In this document: positions 39,255 to 49,927 of the stretch, piece after piece | Position numbering within the stretch: position 1 is the first letter of the stretch | Layout: each line of letters opens with the position of its first letter | NCBI GenBank assembly: GCA_016219185.1 | Contig: JACRBZ010000061.1 | Coordinates: 1 to 64,000 of the forward strand | Length of the DNA: 64,000 nucleotides | Direction of reading: 5' to 3' | DNA from: Deltaproteobacteria bacterium | GTDB taxonomy: Bacteria > Desulfobacterota > Desulfobacteria > Desulfobacterales > Desulfatirhabdiaceae | The notes under the pieces: generated by a model | What the model saw: only the letters and a program-made list of their open reading frames with translations | Database searches by the model: none | Told to the model about the DNA's origin: nothing | Program-made: the position numbers and the translations under genes

Positions 39255-39644
39255 TTAAAGCCGATTCACAAAAGATATCGCTGATTTTCCAAGTAGTTCG
39301 ACATCGATTATCGATTCGGAGAGCAGATCCCTGATCCGTTCAGCCGAAATACCAAAGACAAGTATATTCAGCGCAAGAAATATAGCGTCCGCAGCCCCAC
39401 GGATATGCCCCTGACTATCGGCGGGGCGGCCGTCTCCCGTGGCACTCACGCGAAGATAAGATTCTTCCGGTCCAGTCGCAAATCCTTTGATATGGCCGAT
39501 CAAGGCGTGTTTTTCGGACAGGCACCGCGTGGCTAACGTATCGAACAGGCCGGTCGCCGTGTCGGTAAATACATCCACCGATTCATTATGGGATTTGCTT
39601 AACCGAAGCATCACGGCAACCGGTTCGAATTTTAACGCATCCAT
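39255..39644 (-). CDS. Conserved hypothetical protein of corrinoid module
   Basis: 129 aa; stop region overlaps the upstream GTPase gene. Confidence 0.55.
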   Translation of the reverse strand: MDALKFEPVAVMLRLSKSHNESVDVFTDTATGLFDTLATRCLSEKHALIGHIKGFATGPEESYLRVSATGDGRPADSQGHIRGAADAIFLALNILVFGISAERIRDLLSESIIDVELLGKSAISFVNRL

Positions 39645-40231
39645 GGCAGCAGTTTTCTGATTATCCGCGGTTCGATCGCATCACGGGCGCAGAGGGTATC
39701 AACCGGCACCGAAGGGCTGAGCCGGCTGATCGTCTCGAAAGCAAAGGCCATCTCTTCGGGCGATGCCACGTCAGCCTTATTGACCAACACCAGATCGGCC
39801 TGTTGAACCGTAGTGGTGATCAGCGGACTCAGCACCACCATCAGCATGGTAAGACGCAACGGATCAAGAAGCGCAACCCGGATCAGGCTCTTAAAATACA
39901 CGCCATGATACGTGTTCAAAACATTCATCAGATTTCGCGGATCTGCCGCACCGGTAGGTTCCAAAAGAACAAGATCAGGATCAAAATCCGCCTTGACCCT
40001 TTCCAGTGTCCCAATCACGTCTCCGGCCAGTGAGCAGCAGATACACCCGCCCAGGAGTTCCCAGACATTGTGCCCGAGGCGCCGCATTAACTGGTTATCG
40101 ATACCGATTTCACCAATCTCATTGACTAAAATAGCCACTTTACGTTCGCTACCTCGCGCCAGTTCCGCCAAACGTAATAGTAAGGTGGTCTTTCCACTGC
40201 CCAAGAATCCTGTGACGACCAGAAGATGCAT
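39632..40231 (-). CDS. CobW/HypB-type metallochaperone GTPase
   Basis: VVTGFLGSGKTTLLLRL, GGCICCSLAGD, LVNKADV; ATG at 40231 overlaps RND stop (TGATG). Confidence 0.85.
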   Translation of the reverse strand: MHLLVVTGFLGSGKTTLLLRLAELARGSERKVAILVNEIGEIGIDNQLMRRLGHNVWELLGGCICCSLAGDVIGTLERVKADFDPDLVLLEPTGAADPRNLMNVLNTYHGVYFKSLIRVALLDPLRLTMLMVVLSPLITTTVQQADLVLVNKADVASPEEMAFAFETISRLSPSVPVDTLCARDAIEPRIIRKLLPWMR

Positions 40232-42624
40232 CAGGCTCTTAATTTTCGGTAATTTGGTTTTAAGAAGCAAGCAAGCGATGGCAGCAGGATCAATGATCCC
40301 ACCATATTCCAAAGAAACATGAACGACAGCATTATGCCCATGTCCGCCTGGAATTTAATGGGCGAAAAGGCCCATGTTGCCACGGCGACAGCAAATGTGA
40401 CCCCTACCAGCATCACCACCTTTCCGGTAAACAATAGCGACTGGTAGTAGGCTTCACTCAGACTTTTTCCAATCGCCAAATACACCAAGATGACACTTAA
40501 CAGATATAGTGCGTAATCCACTCCGATGCCGACACCTAGCGCGATGACCGGAAGTGTCGATACTTTAACGCCTATTTTTAACCATACCATGAGGGCTTCC
40601 GCTAAAATAGAGGTCAACATGAGTGGCAGAACAGCGCAAAGCACGGCACGCCAGGAACGAAATGTAATAAAGCAAAGCACGATGACCGCCGCGTATACCA
40701 GATACAACATTTGGCGGTTGGCTTTTGTAACAACGATGTTGGTGGCTGCGTTAATCCCCGCACTGCCGGCGGCCAATAAAAACGTCGCGCTTTCAGAATT
40801 GTTCTTTTCGGCAAATTCCGTCACGGTATCGACCACCCGAGTCAATGTATCCGCCTTATGATCGGAAAGATAGGCATAGACCGGAACGAGGCTGCAGTCT
40901 TCGCTATACATGGTACGGGGCGCCGGGTAGGCTATCGAATTAATCATTTGCTGATTACGCAGCAGTTCGTACCATTTGATGTTGCCTTCGTTAAAACCGA
41001 ACAGCATTTGGCGATTGTAAAGCGCAAGCGATTTGGTGGATTCCACCCCCTTCACTTGTCTCAATATCCATTCCAGTGCATCCACCCGCATCAGTGTGTC
41101 GTATTTTGTACAAGCATCCGGGGGTGTTTTCACCATGACCGCGAACACGTCGCTGCTGGCCCCGTAATTATCAGTCATGAACTTGGCGTCGCGGTTATAG
41201 CGGGAGTCCGCCCGGAGTTCGGGCGCTCCGGGATCGAGATCGCCGATCCTGAGATCACGTCCGACCATAAGACCCATTGCGGCCAGCACAATGCTGACAA
41301 CAATGGCCGTGGCGGCCCACTTGGGTTTCGTGAAAAGATCAAGAAAATACCATAACAGGTGTTTTCTTTCCCCCAACAAGCCAGCTTTTTCAGTCTTGAG
41401 GCTCCGTTCCGCCGCTTTCGTGTTGACGCCGGTATAACTTAACAGTATCGGTAACAGAATCAGATTGGTGACTATCAGCGATGCAACTCCGACACTGGCG
41501 ATGATCGCAAGTTCCTGAATCACCTTGATTTGAATAATGATCAGAACAGCAAAGCCCGCAGCATCGGACAACAATGCAGTCAGCCCTGGCAAAAACAGCC
41601 GCCTGAATGTATGCCTGGCTGCGACCAACTTGTCAGATCCCCGACCGACGTCCTGCATGACGCCGTTCATCTTCTGTGCCCCGGTGCTCATACCGATTGC
41701 AAACACCAGAAAAGGTACCAGTACCGAGTATGGATTCAGATCATATCCAAGCATGAACGAGATGCCAAGCTGCCAGACAACGCCAATCAATGAACATACC
41801 ATGACCAGGATTGCGCTTCGCAAACACCGTGTGTACCAAAAAAGGACAGTCGCAGAAATGAACACCGCGACACCGAAGAAGAGCAGAATGGCTCGAATAC
41901 CTTCGATAAGATCGCCCATCACTTTTGCGAATCCCGTAATATAAAGCTTTATGGTATGGGTCTGATACTTGTTTCTGATCTCCTCCAACCGGACCGAAAG
42001 TGCTGCATAGTCCAAAGGTTTTCCTGTCTCCGAATCCAGCGACCTCAATGGCACGTAGATGACGCTTGATTTGTTGTTTGCCGCCACCAGTTGACCTATT
42101 TCCCCGGATCGCTCAACATTCCGACGGACCAACTCCACGCTTTGCTCGGATCCATCATATGTACTGGGAATCACCGGACCGGCCTCAAACCCTTCTTCCG
42201 TTACACCGACCCAACGGGTCGACGGCGTCCAGAGGGATTTCATAAAATTACGGTCGACACCGGGCAGAAAAAACAGATCATCGCTTATTTTTTGTAGAGT
42301 GTTCAGGTATACCGAGCTGTAGATGCTATCATCGGTGGTTTCTACGGCGATGGAGACAGCGTTCCCGAGCCCTTGCAGTTCATTCTGGTGTGCGAGAGAG
42401 TTGGCGACAAAGGGGTGGCCGGTAGGAATCGTCTTTTCGAAACTCGCATTGAGATTCAGATGAGTGGCCTGAAAGGTAAGAAAGATTGTAATCAAAAAAC
42501 ATAATATAAGAACCACTGTCCGATTATTGAAAAGAATCCTTTCGGGAAGTGAACCGGACATCACGTCAAATTCCGCCAGGGAAAATTTATCAGCTTGCGT
42601 AGCTATTCCATTATCTGCTTTCAC
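40231..42624 (-). CDS. RND/MMPL-superfamily exporter
   Basis: 797 aa with two groups of TM segments and large loops; ALGVGIGVDYALYLLSVI. Confidence 0.85.
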   Translation of the reverse strand: MKADNGIATQADKFSLAEFDVMSGSLPERILFNNRTVVLILCFLITIFLTFQATHLNLNASFEKTIPTGHPFVANSLAHQNELQGLGNAVSIAVETTDDSIYSSVYLNTLQKISDDLFFLPGVDRNFMKSLWTPSTRWVGVTEEGFEAGPVIPSTYDGSEQSVELVRRNVERSGEIGQLVAANNKSSVIYVPLRSLDSETGKPLDYAALSVRLEEIRNKYQTHTIKLYITGFAKVMGDLIEGIRAILLFFGVAVFISATVLFWYTRCLRSAILVMVCSLIGVVWQLGISFMLGYDLNPYSVLVPFLVFAIGMSTGAQKMNGVMQDVGRGSDKLVAARHTFRRLFLPGLTALLSDAAGFAVLIIIQIKVIQELAIIASVGVASLIVTNLILLPILLSYTGVNTKAAERSLKTEKAGLLGERKHLLWYFLDLFTKPKWAATAIVVSIVLAAMGLMVGRDLRIGDLDPGAPELRADSRYNRDAKFMTDNYGASSDVFAVMVKTPPDACTKYDTLMRVDALEWILRQVKGVESTKSLALYNRQMLFGFNEGNIKWYELLRNQQMINSIAYPAPRTMYSEDCSLVPVYAYLSDHKADTLTRVVDTVTEFAEKNNSESATFLLAAGSAGINAATNIVVTKANRQMLYLVYAAVIVLCFITFRSWRAVLCAVLPLMLTSILAEALMVWLKIGVKVSTLPVIALGVGIGVDYALYLLSVILVYLAIGKSLSEAYYQSLLFTGKVVMLVGVTFAVAVATWAFSPIKFQADMGIMLSFMFLWNMVGSLILLPSLACFLKPNYRKLRA

Positions 42625-43817
42625 ATTGCCCCTCCAGCCTTTCCATCATTGTTTTGTGACAAAGGGAATTGTCTTACCCCTCCCACTCCTACGACTACGA
42701 ACGACCCATCCAGCAGCTGGATCAAGGAAGCAGTTTGCACCATACGAGGCCCGTCCAATACAGACAGCGCCTGATCCTGTTCACGACCCCTTAAAATATC
42801 TCCAGCCTGGTTGGCAAGAAATATGTAACCATCTGTACCGGTAATAGATGCGCTGAATGAAACGGGAACAGGAACATCGATGCGTGTGAAATTTTCGTTC
42901 TGATCATCATACCAATATGCATTTCCGTTCATCCCGGCGATTAATAGTCTTCCCGATTGAGAGACCACTGAGCAAAAATAACTTCCCCGATACGGTGTCA
43001 CGATTCGTTTGAAAGTTTTTCCGCCATCCTTGGAGCAACAAAACAGCCCCTGTTCGCCGGCTAAGAAAATCAAATCGTCGATGATCTGAATTGTATAGAA
43101 ATGAAAACCATTTGGGTTGTCAATCCGGTTCACCCATGAAGTCCATGTCGCTCCGCCGTCCAGTGTGTGAAAAACAAGTCCGAATGCACCGACAATAATC
43201 CCTTCTTTTTCATTTTTAAATTTAAGATCCAGAAAAGGCTTGTCCGCCCCCTCATCAACGAGGGTGTGAGCGGCAGCAGAGTGACTTTTCGCAGTCTCAT
43301 TGTCGGCCCCCATACGTTTAAGATCGGACTGAGCTGCCTCAAACGCAATTCGCGCTGCGACCATGCCGTCCAGTTGACGCACCCAGGTTTCACCACCGTC
43401 TTTTGTATGTAGGACAATTCCGGAATGGCCTACAACCCATCCCTGGGTTGAAGATGGAAAATCCACCGAAATTAACGAAACGCTGGTCGGAACTTTAGCC
43501 TGGCGCCAGGTTTTCCCGTTATCATCCGAGAGAATGACTATCCCGCGCTCTCCAACAGCAACTATCCTGTTACCCGCTTTTGCGATATCAAGCAGCACGC
43601 TTCTTTCGGGTTGATGTACCAGCATGGCGGGTCGATCCAAGAGATCGACCTCCCCATTCGGTGAAATACGGGTGTAATTCCGGTCAAGTCCGCCCAGAGC
43701 GGAGGGCTGTTCCAGCGGAGCGGCAACCGCCGTGGAAAAACCAATTATCAACGCCATACAACCGCAAATCAGCCCTCCAAAATTGGATTTTTTACGTTGT
43801 TGTATTGAATTTTCCAC
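42621..43817 (-). CDS. Ycf48-like/BNR-repeat protein (GTG start)
   Basis: Repeated VGERGIVILSDDNGKTW, VVGHSGIVLHTKDGGETW, GAFGLVFHTLDGGATW, CCSKDGGKTF. Confidence 0.82.
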   Translation of the reverse strand: MENSIQQRKKSNFGGLICGCMALIIGFSTAVAAPLEQPSALGGLDRNYTRISPNGEVDLLDRPAMLVHQPERSVLLDIAKAGNRIVAVGERGIVILSDDNGKTWRQAKVPTSVSLISVDFPSSTQGWVVGHSGIVLHTKDGGETWVRQLDGMVAARIAFEAAQSDLKRMGADNETAKSHSAAAHTLVDEGADKPFLDLKFKNEKEGIIVGAFGLVFHTLDGGATWTSWVNRIDNPNGFHFYTIQIIDDLIFLAGEQGLFCCSKDGGKTFKRIVTPYRGSYFCSVVSQSGRLLIAGMNGNAYWYDDQNENFTRIDVPVPVSFSASITGTDGYIFLANQAGDILRGREQDQALSVLDGPRMVQTASLIQLLDGSFVVVGVGGVRQFPLSQNNDGKAGGAM

Positions 43818-45187
43818 TATCGAACTCCTTCTCCCGCCATGGCATCCGGCGTGAAGACACTGTCGGGATAAGGCGGCATAACCTTCCACTGCTCCGCTTT
43901 TCCGGCCATAACCACATTGATGAAAAAGCTTCCCCCCAACAAATCATAATACCCCCATGATTGATTCACAGTTGCCGGAATATCAGGTGCTGAAATGGGA
44001 ACGGAAATAAGCATCCGCCAAAGTTGTCCTTTTGCATCCCAGCGATCCGCGAGCACTGCGGTCCAGGAATCCTCGTCAATGTAGTATCGTGTTTTATGTG
44101 AAGTGTGCCGCTGTCCCTCTTTAAGAACTGCTTCAACAACCCATACCCGATGCAGCTCCCAGCGAAGATGATCCGGATTTATAAAATGGTCCGAGAAAAC
44201 ATCTTCTGCCTTTCCCGGTTCATTAAACTTGTTCGAATTGTAAGGAATGAACATTTCCTTTTTTCCAACGATATTCCAATCAAATCGTGGAATCGTTTCG
44301 GTTGTTAAAAATATGTCGACCTCATCAAAAGATGACATGCCGGCGGAAAAAGGAGTGGGGGTGTCGCAACAGGAAAGCGGAAGCTTTCGTACGCGTCTTT
44401 GGCCCGTAATATAGACCCACGTCGAAGTCTTATCCAGTACCTGACTGATCCGGCCCGTAATCGCTTCGCCGGTTCGTATCGGCGGCCCGGTGTTTATGGA
44501 ACGGACCAGATAATATAACCCATCGTATGAATCCAGAGAACCGCTTGAAAGATAGTACGACGACTGCTGATCATTCTTCGATTCAAGAAGCATCACGAGT
44601 TTTCCGGTATCGGTTCCCATCCATCCGGTGAAATCCGTATGCCAGGCCGTACCACGCCACCGCAGAAGATGGTTCCATATTACTTCCTTACCGGATTGGG
44701 GAACTGGGAACGGTGTCCCTCCATACACTTTTACCGGCACATCCCCGTTCATTTCGCCCCGGGTCGCATTTAAATATGTATTGTCGTAAACCCACTGTGG
44801 TGCCGCATGGGTACGGTGGGTCGGATAGATATCAATCTGATAGGTATCTGGATACTTTTTGAGCATCGCCTTTGTCCCTTCGTTGAGCTTATCCGCATAT
44901 TGATCCATGTTCACGGCTTTAATCGAATAAAGCGGTTTTTCATTGGGAAAAATATCAGGCCGTTTACCACCGTTAACAAATCCGGGTGCCGTTTTGGTAA
45001 GGCCTCCATCCCATGCCGGAATGGTGCCTTCCTTGTTGCCCGCTTTTTCCGCTCCCAAGGGAGTCAAAGTAGATTTTAACCGCTCTGCTTCCTGGGCTGA
45101 AACCCCGCAAAAGGCGGTGTCGCAGGAGATTGCCGCCAGTAATCCACAAAATACGCTGATAAATAATAATTTATAATGTTGTTTCAT
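43817..45187 (-). CDS. DUF1329 protein, secreted
   Basis: Signal peptide; GTIPAWDGGL, YPTHRTHAAPQWVYDNT, DEVDIFLTTETIPRFDWNIVGKKEMFIPYN. Confidence 0.8.
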   Translation of the reverse strand: MKQHYKLLFISVFCGLLAAISCDTAFCGVSAQEAERLKSTLTPLGAEKAGNKEGTIPAWDGGLTKTAPGFVNGGKRPDIFPNEKPLYSIKAVNMDQYADKLNEGTKAMLKKYPDTYQIDIYPTHRTHAAPQWVYDNTYLNATRGEMNGDVPVKVYGGTPFPVPQSGKEVIWNHLLRWRGTAWHTDFTGWMGTDTGKLVMLLESKNDQQSSYYLSSGSLDSYDGLYYLVRSINTGPPIRTGEAITGRISQVLDKTSTWVYITGQRRVRKLPLSCCDTPTPFSAGMSSFDEVDIFLTTETIPRFDWNIVGKKEMFIPYNSNKFNEPGKAEDVFSDHFINPDHLRWELHRVWVVEAVLKEGQRHTSHKTRYYIDEDSWTAVLADRWDAKGQLWRMLISVPISAPDIPATVNQSWGYYDLLGGSFFINVVMAGKAEQWKVMPPYPDSVFTPDAMAGEGVR

Positions 45188-45295
45188 AAGCTTTCTCCCC
45201 AATAGCCTTAAAATGTTAATTACACTTCCATATTTTTTGACTCAAATATCATATCATGAGCTATATGTGCTTGATCCCATAGGTTAATTGCAGGG

Positions 45296-47008
45296 TTAGA
45301 ATGTACGGTAGATTGAAAACGCTATAAAATCACGGTCCGCATACGTTTGATCAAATGTGAAATGATTATTCAAATCAAGAAGTGTATCGGTTGATCCATA
45401 AAAATGGGTATACGTAAGACTGGCTCTCCAAACATCCCAAAAAGTTACCTTAATCCCTATGTTCATGTCTCCTCCCTGGTCCGGTCCAAAGCTGGCGACC
45501 ACGGATGAAGAGCCTTTCGGGAAATAGGAAATACCGACCGGAACACTGATATCAAATCCGGAAAAGACTTGCCGATACTTCGGTTCATAAACCATACGAA
45601 TACCATATGCATCCGTTGAAGTATTGGGATCCAGTGCTTGAGGGTTTTTAGTTATTTCCGTTCGTGTGTTGTAAGCAATTTCACCTAAAAAATCAGCCTC
45701 CTGTGCAATAAAAGAGGGTTCCATGCTGGCTAACCATGATAACTGAGCATGAAAAGAATTACCTACCGCATACAACGGATTCTTATCATTGTCCGCGTTC
45801 GTGCCTGCCGCAAAGACTTGAAGATCGCTTACCAGCGGAGTGTTTCGGCGAATCGATGCCTCGGCTGCCAGATTGACGAATCCGAACGTGGTTGTGGCAC
45901 TCATGCCATATGCTTCAATATTTTCTGGATAGACCAGAAAATATTCACCAATTTTTCCGATGGCTGGATTAAAATTCGATGGGTCCAGCACCAGCGGTCC
46001 GCCCGGTGTATCCACAACGCTCAATCGTCCATAAAGCTGCGGCGTTTTATCGTGATACCGGATGGCATAAAGGCCCAAATCGTAATCAGCAACCCGGTAT
46101 CGAACCTGAACGCCGCCCTGTCCAGAATCTTCCGCATCCAGATCGTTACCCCTGTAGAAAGCAGCAGCTTCTCCTCCCGGCATCAGGGGAGGGCCGGTAA
46201 ACAGACGCTCCCCTCCGGTACCCACAATATCGATATTACCGAAATAACTATCAATCGCCGGTAATCGCGATTTTTCCCAGGCTAACTGGTAGTAGACCCC
46301 CACCGAAAAACGCGGACCGAACTGAATTTGGCCAGAAACTTGCGGAACCGGACGAATCAGTTCCTTGAACTGCGTGTTGGGCACTGAAAGCAATTTTACG
46401 GCATCGATGGGAGCCATGCCGCCAGCAATCCCATTGTTTCCGAAAAAGAGACTTTCACCCCATTGCATCGCATATTGCCCTGCCCGAAACGTCATCGAAT
46501 TATTACTAAAATCGTGTTTTCCAAAAACAAATGCGTCCAGAATCTCGGCATCACGTCCATGCAAATCTCTTGTATTCTTTGTAAACGCGTTGCTGGGGAC
46601 GGAAAAAGCATTCACCGTTCCAGGCGAATCATTGCCGTTGCTCTTGTTATATACATCATCGTACCAGGCGGACGCACTTACCCGTGCGCCCCATCCCTTA
46701 TACAGGATATCCATTTCTGATAGTAGATCGAAGCGATTGGATATCAGACCTCTGCTAAACGCCCGGTCGCCGTCATCCTGATTTGGGCTGGAAATCAGCT
46801 CATTTGACGCTGATCCGACTCGCCAGGCCGCACTGTATTTGGCTGTATTATCCCACCGGATCGTCAAATCCGGATTGCCGGTGTCGATATTAAATGCACG
46901 GGCGGATGAGGTGATTATCATGCATACAATTAAAACCGAGCCTAGAATTGTCAGCGCCTTCTGAAAAATTCGAAATCCCGAAATTGGAACGGCCATCGGT
47001 TTACTCAT
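45296..47008 (-). CDS. DUF1302 outer-membrane-protein-like
   Basis: Signal peptide; FNIDTGNPDLTIRWDNTAKYSAAWRV; NRFDLLSEMDI; C-terminal F. Confidence 0.8.
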   Translation of the reverse strand: MSKPMAVPISGFRIFQKALTILGSVLIVCMIITSSARAFNIDTGNPDLTIRWDNTAKYSAAWRVGSASNELISSPNQDDGDRAFSRGLISNRFDLLSEMDILYKGWGARVSASAWYDDVYNKSNGNDSPGTVNAFSVPSNAFTKNTRDLHGRDAEILDAFVFGKHDFSNNSMTFRAGQYAMQWGESLFFGNNGIAGGMAPIDAVKLLSVPNTQFKELIRPVPQVSGQIQFGPRFSVGVYYQLAWEKSRLPAIDSYFGNIDIVGTGGERLFTGPPLMPGGEAAAFYRGNDLDAEDSGQGGVQVRYRVADYDLGLYAIRYHDKTPQLYGRLSVVDTPGGPLVLDPSNFNPAIGKIGEYFLVYPENIEAYGMSATTTFGFVNLAAEASIRRNTPLVSDLQVFAAGTNADNDKNPLYAVGNSFHAQLSWLASMEPSFIAQEADFLGEIAYNTRTEITKNPQALDPNTSTDAYGIRMVYEPKYRQVFSGFDISVPVGISYFPKGSSSVVASFGPDQGGDMNIGIKVTFWDVWRASLTYTHFYGSTDTLLDLNNHFTFDQTYADRDFIAFSIYRTF

Positions 47009-47043
47009 AATCTTTCCTCCTTTCTGTCTGATGTCATTGTGAA

Positions 47044-48309
47044 TTATTTTGTTTTGGAAAGGCCGAATACTGCGGGCGATTTCAGAAACGGCGTGAGAAG
47101 AAACCCTATCAGGCCCACACACCCAACTATCAGAATCGAAACCAGATAGCTGTTTGTTTGACGCAAAGACATCGCACCGAGGATCACCCCCGCCGTGCCA
47201 CCAAAGGTACCGACACCGACCCACAAGCCTACAACCTTTCCTGTGACATGGGGAGGGTAGTGAGTTGCAACAAAGGCCATGGCATTGGGTACGATCCATG
47301 CCATGAAAAAGCCCGCTATCATCAGGCATGCCAACAGCATCAGGCGGTTGGAGGTCACGAACGGAAGCTTGATCGATACGGAAAATACCGCGAATACCAG
47401 AAACCCGATTGCAATCGAGGGTTTTGTTCGACCCTGGAAGACCTTCTTAAGAATGAAACCCGCGGCCACTGCGCCGACCATGGATGCAATAGCGACACCC
47501 AACATATACTTGCCGGCCAGTACCGGACCAAAATCCATGCCAAGGGGTGAATCAACCGCCAGGTACGCCGGCGTCAGATTATTGAAGACATTCAGGACCC
47601 ACATGTAACAGAATACCAGAAGCACACCGATCCAAGTGGCTTGTTGCTTCAATACCAAGCGCACATCACTCACTCCCTCGTTGTTTGCTTCGTACTGGCC
47701 TTCCCGCGAGAAGGGCGGGGTCGGCTTTTTCGCCAGGGTGACGGCTATGGTCACAGCCAGCGCAATCAGCCCCGCTACAGACATCCATGATAGGGCCTCT
47801 CGCCAGTTTCCGCTCGCTTCGAAGATTGCCGGAGCAATCACAAAACCCAGCGCAATTCCCAAGGATACCGACATACCCTGAAACCCTGCCACGATCCCTC
47901 TCTCCAGAACAGGAAACCACAGAGATGCAAGGGGTGACACAAGAGCGAGGATCGGTCCCGCCCCCATGGCCTGAAATATCCGAATCACCATCGCACCCCG
48001 AAGCGTGTCGCCGAAATAGGGCATGGCGAGGGTGGGTAAGATCAACATAGCAAGGCAGAAAAGGAAAATCGGTATCAGACCCAAACGGTCGCATACGATA
48101 CCCCCGCATATACAGGAGATAGCCACGACCAAGTTGAACACGCCCATGAAATTGGCAGTGGCCGCTCCAAGGCTGAGGCCCAAATCTTTTGCGATGACCC
48201 CCATCAAGGAAGCCGGAGATATCATAACCATGGTCGATGCGGCGGTGATGAGACACAGATCGATCAACATTAACCATCGGAATTTGGGGTAGACTGCGCA
48301 ATCTTTCAT
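47044..48309 (-). CDS. MFS transporter
   Basis: 421 aa, about 12 TM segments; CDRLGLIPIFLFCLAMLI. Confidence 0.88.
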   Translation of the reverse strand: MKDCAVYPKFRWLMLIDLCLITAASTMVMISPASLMGVIAKDLGLSLGAATANFMGVFNLVVAISCICGGIVCDRLGLIPIFLFCLAMLILPTLAMPYFGDTLRGAMVIRIFQAMGAGPILALVSPLASLWFPVLERGIVAGFQGMSVSLGIALGFVIAPAIFEASGNWREALSWMSVAGLIALAVTIAVTLAKKPTPPFSREGQYEANNEGVSDVRLVLKQQATWIGVLLVFCYMWVLNVFNNLTPAYLAVDSPLGMDFGPVLAGKYMLGVAIASMVGAVAAGFILKKVFQGRTKPSIAIGFLVFAVFSVSIKLPFVTSNRLMLLACLMIAGFFMAWIVPNAMAFVATHYPPHVTGKVVGLWVGVGTFGGTAGVILGAMSLRQTNSYLVSILIVGCVGLIGFLLTPFLKSPAVFGLSKTK

Positions 48310-48399
48310 GGTCGTCTCCTTGAATGGTCCGATAATGCATTGAATACAGAGTTGTTCTTAAAGTAAAAAAGATTTCCATCCGGGATTGGCCGCTCCGAA

Positions 48400-49842
48400 T
48401 CAAAGAGATGCCAAATACTCCGCCGCATGCTCCCCTGCGATGCGACCACTGTTAATGGCAAACCCCATCGAGTTCCCCGGCATTATGAATGTATAGCTGT
48501 CCGAATGAATGGCATTGGCATCTGTGCCGGCGGCATATAGCCCTGGAATTACATTGAAAGATTTATCTATAACTTCACACTTGTAGTTGATTCTGATTCC
48601 TCCCAGACTCCCGAATCCGCTCGGTACCAGTCGACCTGCATAGAATCTGGGGGCAGAGATAGGCTTCATGAATTTGTAATTCTTATTAAAGAGTGCGTCA
48701 CGGCTCTCACAGGCTCGATTGTAGTCGGCCACGGTTTCCATAAAGGAGGGCAGATGTATTCCGGCTTTTTCACCCAGGGCTTCAAGGGTATCGGCCATAA
48801 AAAAATCCTTACTTTCCGAATCGACGGCTCTCTGCATCTCTGCATCAAACCCGCAAGCATCGTTAACAGGCACGTCATAACAAATCTGGTCGAAGCCATT
48901 CTTTGCGTAATGGTTTTTGATGTTTTCATCGAATATCATGAAAGCACATCTATTCTTTTGCCGGGATACGGCATTTCCGGCAAACGTATTGTTTTGCATC
49001 ACTTCCTCGTTGAAAAACCGTTCACCGTTAAGATTGACCAGTAGATTGGGCTGACGGAACAGGGCATCGATGTTCCAGAATTCCGCTTGATTGGGAACCG
49101 AGCAGTATAATTCCAGCATCATATGGGTTTTGGCTGCTCCCACCTCCCATGCCATTTTAATACCGTCCCCTTCCAATCCGGGAATTTTAAAGGAAAACAA
49201 ATCGCTGCCCCATTCATAACCGGTATATTTTTTAATCCACTTGGTATCACCACCAAATCCACCGGTAGCAACGATTACCGCCCGGGTATTGACCTGAACC
49301 ATCTCTCCGGAACGCTCTTCAGCCTGAAAACCCACAATGTTTCCACCTTCTTTAAGGATTTTCTGGGCAGGTGTCTGAAAATAGAATTTCACACCGAGTT
49401 CCTTTGCTTTCATCGTCAACACCTTGAAGATTTCCGCGGCGGTTCCGTGGGCGCCGGCTCCTGTAGCCAAAACATGCCAGGTCGGTTGTGAGGTGGTAAA
49501 ATGCCTGGCAGCCAGTACAAATTTCACGCCCATACCTTCCAGCCAATCAATCGTGTCTCCGGATTTGTCAATAAATGCCCGCACCAGGCTGGCATCCGGA
49601 ATCCAATGGTTGAATTCCATGTGCATCTTGAAAGCTTCATCTCTGGTGAGTCCGACGATCTGTTTTTTTTGCAGACGGCTTTCAACGGCGAAAGGCCCCA
49701 TGGCCATGTTTCCACACCCGCCGGTCACAGATGATTTTTCAAAAACCACTATTTTGGCGCCGGTTTCAGCAGCGGCTACCGCAGCAGCCAATCCGGCCGG
49801 CCCAGCCGCGATAATTCCTATGTCCGCGCTTAGTTGTTTCAT
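48400..49842 (-). CDS. FAD-dependent oxidoreductase (fumarate reductase/urocanate reductase/ketosteroid dehydrogenase-like)
   Basis: IIAAGPAGLAAAVAAAETGAKIVVFEKSSVTGGCGNM; GLYAAGTDANAIHSDSYTFIMPGNSMGFAINSGRIAGEHA. Confidence 0.88.
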   Translation of the reverse strand: MKQLSADIGIIAAGPAGLAAAVAAAETGAKIVVFEKSSVTGGCGNMAMGPFAVESRLQKKQIVGLTRDEAFKMHMEFNHWIPDASLVRAFIDKSGDTIDWLEGMGVKFVLAARHFTTSQPTWHVLATGAGAHGTAAEIFKVLTMKAKELGVKFYFQTPAQKILKEGGNIVGFQAEERSGEMVQVNTRAVIVATGGFGGDTKWIKKYTGYEWGSDLFSFKIPGLEGDGIKMAWEVGAAKTHMMLELYCSVPNQAEFWNIDALFRQPNLLVNLNGERFFNEEVMQNNTFAGNAVSRQKNRCAFMIFDENIKNHYAKNGFDQICYDVPVNDACGFDAEMQRAVDSESKDFFMADTLEALGEKAGIHLPSFMETVADYNRACESRDALFNKNYKFMKPISAPRFYAGRLVPSGFGSLGGIRINYKCEVIDKSFNVIPGLYAAGTDANAIHSDSYTFIMPGNSMGFAINSGRIAGEHAAEYLASL

Positions 49843-49927
49843 GGTCCAATTTCCTTTTTTTTAAGAAAGTTAACTTTTTTACCGGTCGAGAACTATTTGC
49901 TGTTTTTCTCAATAGCCTTGAGGCAGT

